From Bacteroides sp. (GTDB lineage Bacteria > Bacteroidota > Bacteroidia > Bacteroidales > SM23-62): DNA of 8,418 nucleotides. Below the pieces are notes generated by a model. It had not been told where the DNA came from. It searched no databases and saw nothing but the letters and a program-made list of their open reading frames with translations. Where the stretch lies: NCBI GenBank assembly GCA_030589965.1, contig JAUUZM010000122.1, positions 1 through 8,418 on the forward strand, in the 5' to 3' direction. The position numbers and the translations under genes are program-made. Position 1 is the first letter of the stretch. Each line of letters starts with the position of its first letter. Shown here in pieces: positions 6,755 to 8,418 of this stretch.

Positions 6755-6794
6755 AACTCGCAGCGAATACATTTATTCAACGCTGGGGAGTTCT
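6753..6794 (+). terminator. intrinsic terminator candidate of the five-gene operon
   Basis: AGAACTC (6753-6759) pairs with GAGTTCT (6788-6794), and CAGCG (6761-6765) pairs with CGCTG (6781-6785). This makes a 12-bp stem with a small 1/2-nt internal bulge and a 15-nt AT-rich loop. The stem starts within the activator stop codon (TAG, 6752-6754). The 3' arm runs into TTCTTTC, a pyrimidine-rich but imperfect U-tract. It is well placed between convergent units. The long loop and broken T-run make efficiency uncertain. Confidence 0.5.
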
Positions 6795-6952
6795 TTCAAA
6801 AGCTCAACATGTCCCCCATCCATAAAGTAAAGCTCCGGCTCATGTGTATCGCTGACGATCAGTTTCCAGTTTCTGTTCCTGACCATCATTGTCCGATGTT
6901 CATCCTGCCTGTTTAAAATGCCAGGACAATGATCCCTGGAAAGACAATTTGT
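6773..6952 (-). pseudogene. remnant of a sulfatase C-terminus (likely decayed gene fragment)
   Basis: On the minus strand, 59 codons are open from 6952 (directly after a TAG at 6953-6955) to TAA at 6773-6775. The core (about 6818-6895) reads HRTMMVRNRNWKLIV, then SDTHEPELYFMDGG. This closely follows the C-terminal pattern of the alkaline-phosphatase-fold sulfatases (R-M-V-R-x-x-x-W-K-L-I-x, then P-E-L-Y-D-L-x-x-D-P). The catalytic N-terminus (formylglycine C/S-x-P-x-R) is absent, and there is no sensible start, only Met 22 and 23. The frame ends soon after the ELY motif, where a real sulfatase would continue with D-P-x-E-x-x-N-L. I therefore read it as a leftover of a deleted gene. It overlaps the operon terminator and sits 3 bp past the methyltransferase stop, so it marks an old rearrangement junction. 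The family call is from motif memory only. Confidence 0.5.
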
Positions 6953-6955
6953 CTA

Positions 6956-7801
6956 TTAGTTTATTTTTATCCAATAGGAACCACCATGTTTTTCAACCCC
7001 CTTAAGATTCTCATGATTCCAGATTGGAGAAATCAACTCTGATAGTTCTTCGTCTTCGAATATAAAATAGCAGGGCAAAACGGTCTCATATTTAATTGGA
7101 TTTGCCAGTAAATACATTGCAAGACCATATTGTTCTGAATAAAACCTGTCACACATAAACTGCGGATAATCATAGGGTAAATAAATGTCATGAATATGAA
7201 CTATCACGCCCGGTTTTAATCTTGGTAAAATCTCAAGAAAGAATACCATTGAGTCGGAATTAGGCAGAATCCGGTGTGAATTATCCACAAAAAGAATATC
7301 GTTTTCATCCAATTCATCTAAAAAATTCAAGTCCAGATTCTCAAAAGGTTCTCTGATTACTTTATCCGCTAAATTATCGATTTCAGCCCTTGGCATAGGA
7401 TCAATCGAAATAATCTCAGTTGAAAGATTGTGTTCTGTTTTGGCTTTAAAGGCAACTTTGGTTGAATTTCCAGAACCAATCTCAATGTATCTTTTTGGCT
7501 TAAACTCAGATATTAATGTATAAATTCCAATAATATCTAAACCGGGTAAATATTCATTATTCCACGTTGGTTTTGACAAGTCAGTCTCTGTTTTTGAATC
7601 TTTGATTGTCCAAATTGATTCTTTGTTAAAAAGCGCTTTATTAAGTAAAACCTTGTAGTTTTCCCGGTTTTCATTGATGATATTATACAATTCAGGATGT
7701 GCTGGTTGTCCATGTCCATATCTTGGTTTAAAATTCACTTTATACTCTAAAAACAGGTTCTGAAATTTTGGATTTAAAAACCTGTATATCTGTTTAATCA
7801 T
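6956..7801 (-). CDS. class I SAM-dependent methyltransferase (Methyltransf_24-like)
   Basis: A 281-residue soluble protein with a Rossmann methyltransferase domain from about residue 85. Motif I is YIEIGSGNST (105-114), which binds SAM. The acidic end of beta-2 is IISIDPMPR (130-138), probably contacting the SAM ribose through D134. ILFVDNSHR (169-177) is the motif-IV region, and GVIVHIHDIYLPYDYP (198-213) follows. The N-terminal 80 residues are a less conserved lysine- and asparagine-rich extension. Relatives are often found in polysaccharide, O-antigen or secondary-metabolite clusters and methylate sugars or small acceptors; the acceptor here cannot be told. The ATG (7799-7801) gives a full-length domain. 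It is convergent to the operon, 55 bp downstream of a partial gene on the same strand, and visibly more AT-rich than the operon, which suggests a separate history. Confidence 0.88.
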   Translation of the reverse strand: MIKQIYRFLNPKFQNLFLEYKVNFKPRYGHGQPAHPELYNIINENRENYKVLLNKALFNKESIWTIKDSKTETDLSKPTWNNEYLPGLDIIGIYTLISEFKPKRYIEIGSGNSTKVAFKAKTEHNLSTEIISIDPMPRAEIDNLADKVIREPFENLDLNFLDELDENDILFVDNSHRILPNSDSMVFFLEILPRLKPGVIVHIHDIYLPYDYPQFMCDRFYSEQYGLAMYLLANPIKYETVLPCYFIFEDEELSELISPIWNHENLKGVEKHGGSYWIKIN

Positions 7802-7856
7802 AGATTAGAATTATTACAAAAACTTTACAATTCAACGTTAGAAATAATCAACTCTA

Positions 7857-8418
7857 TTAATTCTGACTATAAACCCTGATTGTGAAGTCATCAAGACTTA
7901 CGGAATTATTTCCTGTGTATTCTACATAACATCTGATGGATCCATCCATTGGCTGAGATTCTATTTTTGCAAACAGGTCGCTCATATACCAGTCTTCATC
8001 GATTCTTCCAGGAGAGGGCTCTGAGATCAATTCAATTACGTCACCGTTGATATCAGTGAATTCACATTTAATTATGACATTATCAATTTTATCTTCGGAG
8101 GAAATATTACTTTTTATGGATGATGATATCACATCTCCGGTTTTTATTCCTTTAAGAGTATAATAGGGACTTCTTTGCAATTCCCCTTCGAGAAGTGCTG
8201 AGTAGTTTCCATGTGCAGAGATACCTTCCTCGATAATAAAACTTCCTGCTAGTAACGTGCGCCCATCATCGGAAAAGAGCTGATCCTGATTCTGTTTTTC
8301 GTAACCACAGATTAGATCCGCAGTTTTTTCCCAACCATCGATATTTCTATACCGGATAATATATTCCTCAATTTTTTCATGCGAATATACCGTATCACGC
8401 TGAACATGGATACCAGCA
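7857..8418 (-). CDS. C-terminal part of a larger protein with jelly-roll/carbohydrate-binding-like domain (partial, runs off right edge)
   Basis: The frame is open from the right edge to TAA at 7857-7859, giving 186 visible codons. An internal TTG at 8178-8180 could be taken for a start, but coding-like sequence continues upstream to the edge, so the gene is truncated by the window. The visible part runs from an edge segment (AGIHVQRDTVYSHEKIEEYI) through ISAHGNYSALLEG, YYTLKGIKTGDVISSSIKSN and SIRCYVEYTGNNSVSLDDFT to a final RVYSQN. This alternation, with 'G-x-Y-S-A', 'G-I-K-x-G-D' and a closing 'L-D-D-F', is typical of beta-sandwich jelly-roll modules (CBM or discoidin-like) at the ends of surface or glycan-active proteins. 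The catalytic or membrane part lies outside the window, so the function is unassigned. It is probably co-transcribed with the methyltransferase 55 bp downstream. Confidence 0.75.
   Translation of the reverse strand, partial: AGIHVQRDTVYSHEKIEEYIIRYRNIDGWEKTADLICGYEKQNQDQLFSDDGRTLLAGSFIIEEGISAHGNYSALLEGELQRSPYYTLKGIKTGDVISSSIKSNISSEDKIDNVIIKCEFTDINGDVIELISEPSPGRIDEDWYMSDLFAKIESQPMDGSIRCYVEYTGNNSVSLDDFTIRVYSQN

Noticed and set aside
7802..7856. A promoter for the methyltransferase in the 55-bp gap
   Set aside because: No TAnnTTTG-type element was found; co-transcription with the upstream partial gene is simpler.
7857..8180. A complete 107-aa gene starting at TTG 8180
   Set aside because: The same frame continues open with protein-like sequence to the right edge, so the TTG is internal and the gene is truncated by the window.
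1..8418. CRISPR array, tRNA, rRNA, IS element or integrase
   Set aside because: No spaced direct repeats, no recognisable RNA gene and no transposase or recombinase motifs were seen.

Overview
The window looks like a chromosomal segment of an anaerobic or facultatively anaerobic member of the Bacteroidota. The signs are a TonB-dependent receptor with the N-terminal carboxypeptidase-D-like regulatory domain typical of that phylum, moderately AT-rich DNA, A-rich leaders with little Shine-Dalgarno sequence, and oxygen-sensitive Fe-S enzymes of the 2-hydroxyacyl-CoA dehydratase superfamily. No genus can be named from the sequence alone.

Left edge (1-345): an open frame entering from outside ends at 201 (66 codons, ending ...FRPPEKA) and may be the tail of a small upstream gene. 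A 144-bp leader follows, with a weak Bacteroidota-type promoter candidate and a short palindrome.

Centre (346-6754, + strand): five tightly packed genes form one apparent operon. They are (1) a 755-aa TonB-dependent outer-membrane receptor, (2) a 329-aa exported protein with a C-terminal membrane anchor and a weak DUF4198-like domain, (3) a 339-aa NapH-type polytopic membrane protein with two cytoplasmic 4Fe-4S motifs and unusual extra cysteines on the periplasmic side, (4) a 422-aa cysteine-rich single-subunit HgdB/YjiM-type protein resembling double-cubane cluster proteins, and (5) its 271-aa ATP-dependent activator (HgdC/YjiL type). Gaps are 10, 26, -8 and 18 bp, and a hairpin terminator starts at the last stop codon. 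I infer that something is imported across the outer membrane, handled in the periplasm, and either reduced or used to mature a cofactor, with electrons passing through the membrane Fe-S protein and activator to the double-cubane-type protein. The substrate is unknown. This is the part of the window most likely to be an undescribed system.

Right side (6755-8418, - strand): a 59-codon remnant resembling a sulfatase C-terminus lies between the operon terminator and a class I SAM-dependent methyltransferase (281 aa). Upstream of the methyltransferase, the 3' end of a larger gene, whose visible end looks like a jelly-roll or carbohydrate-binding domain, runs off the right edge. This side is more AT-rich than the operon, looks like surface-glycan or accessory DNA, and has no evident functional link to the operon.
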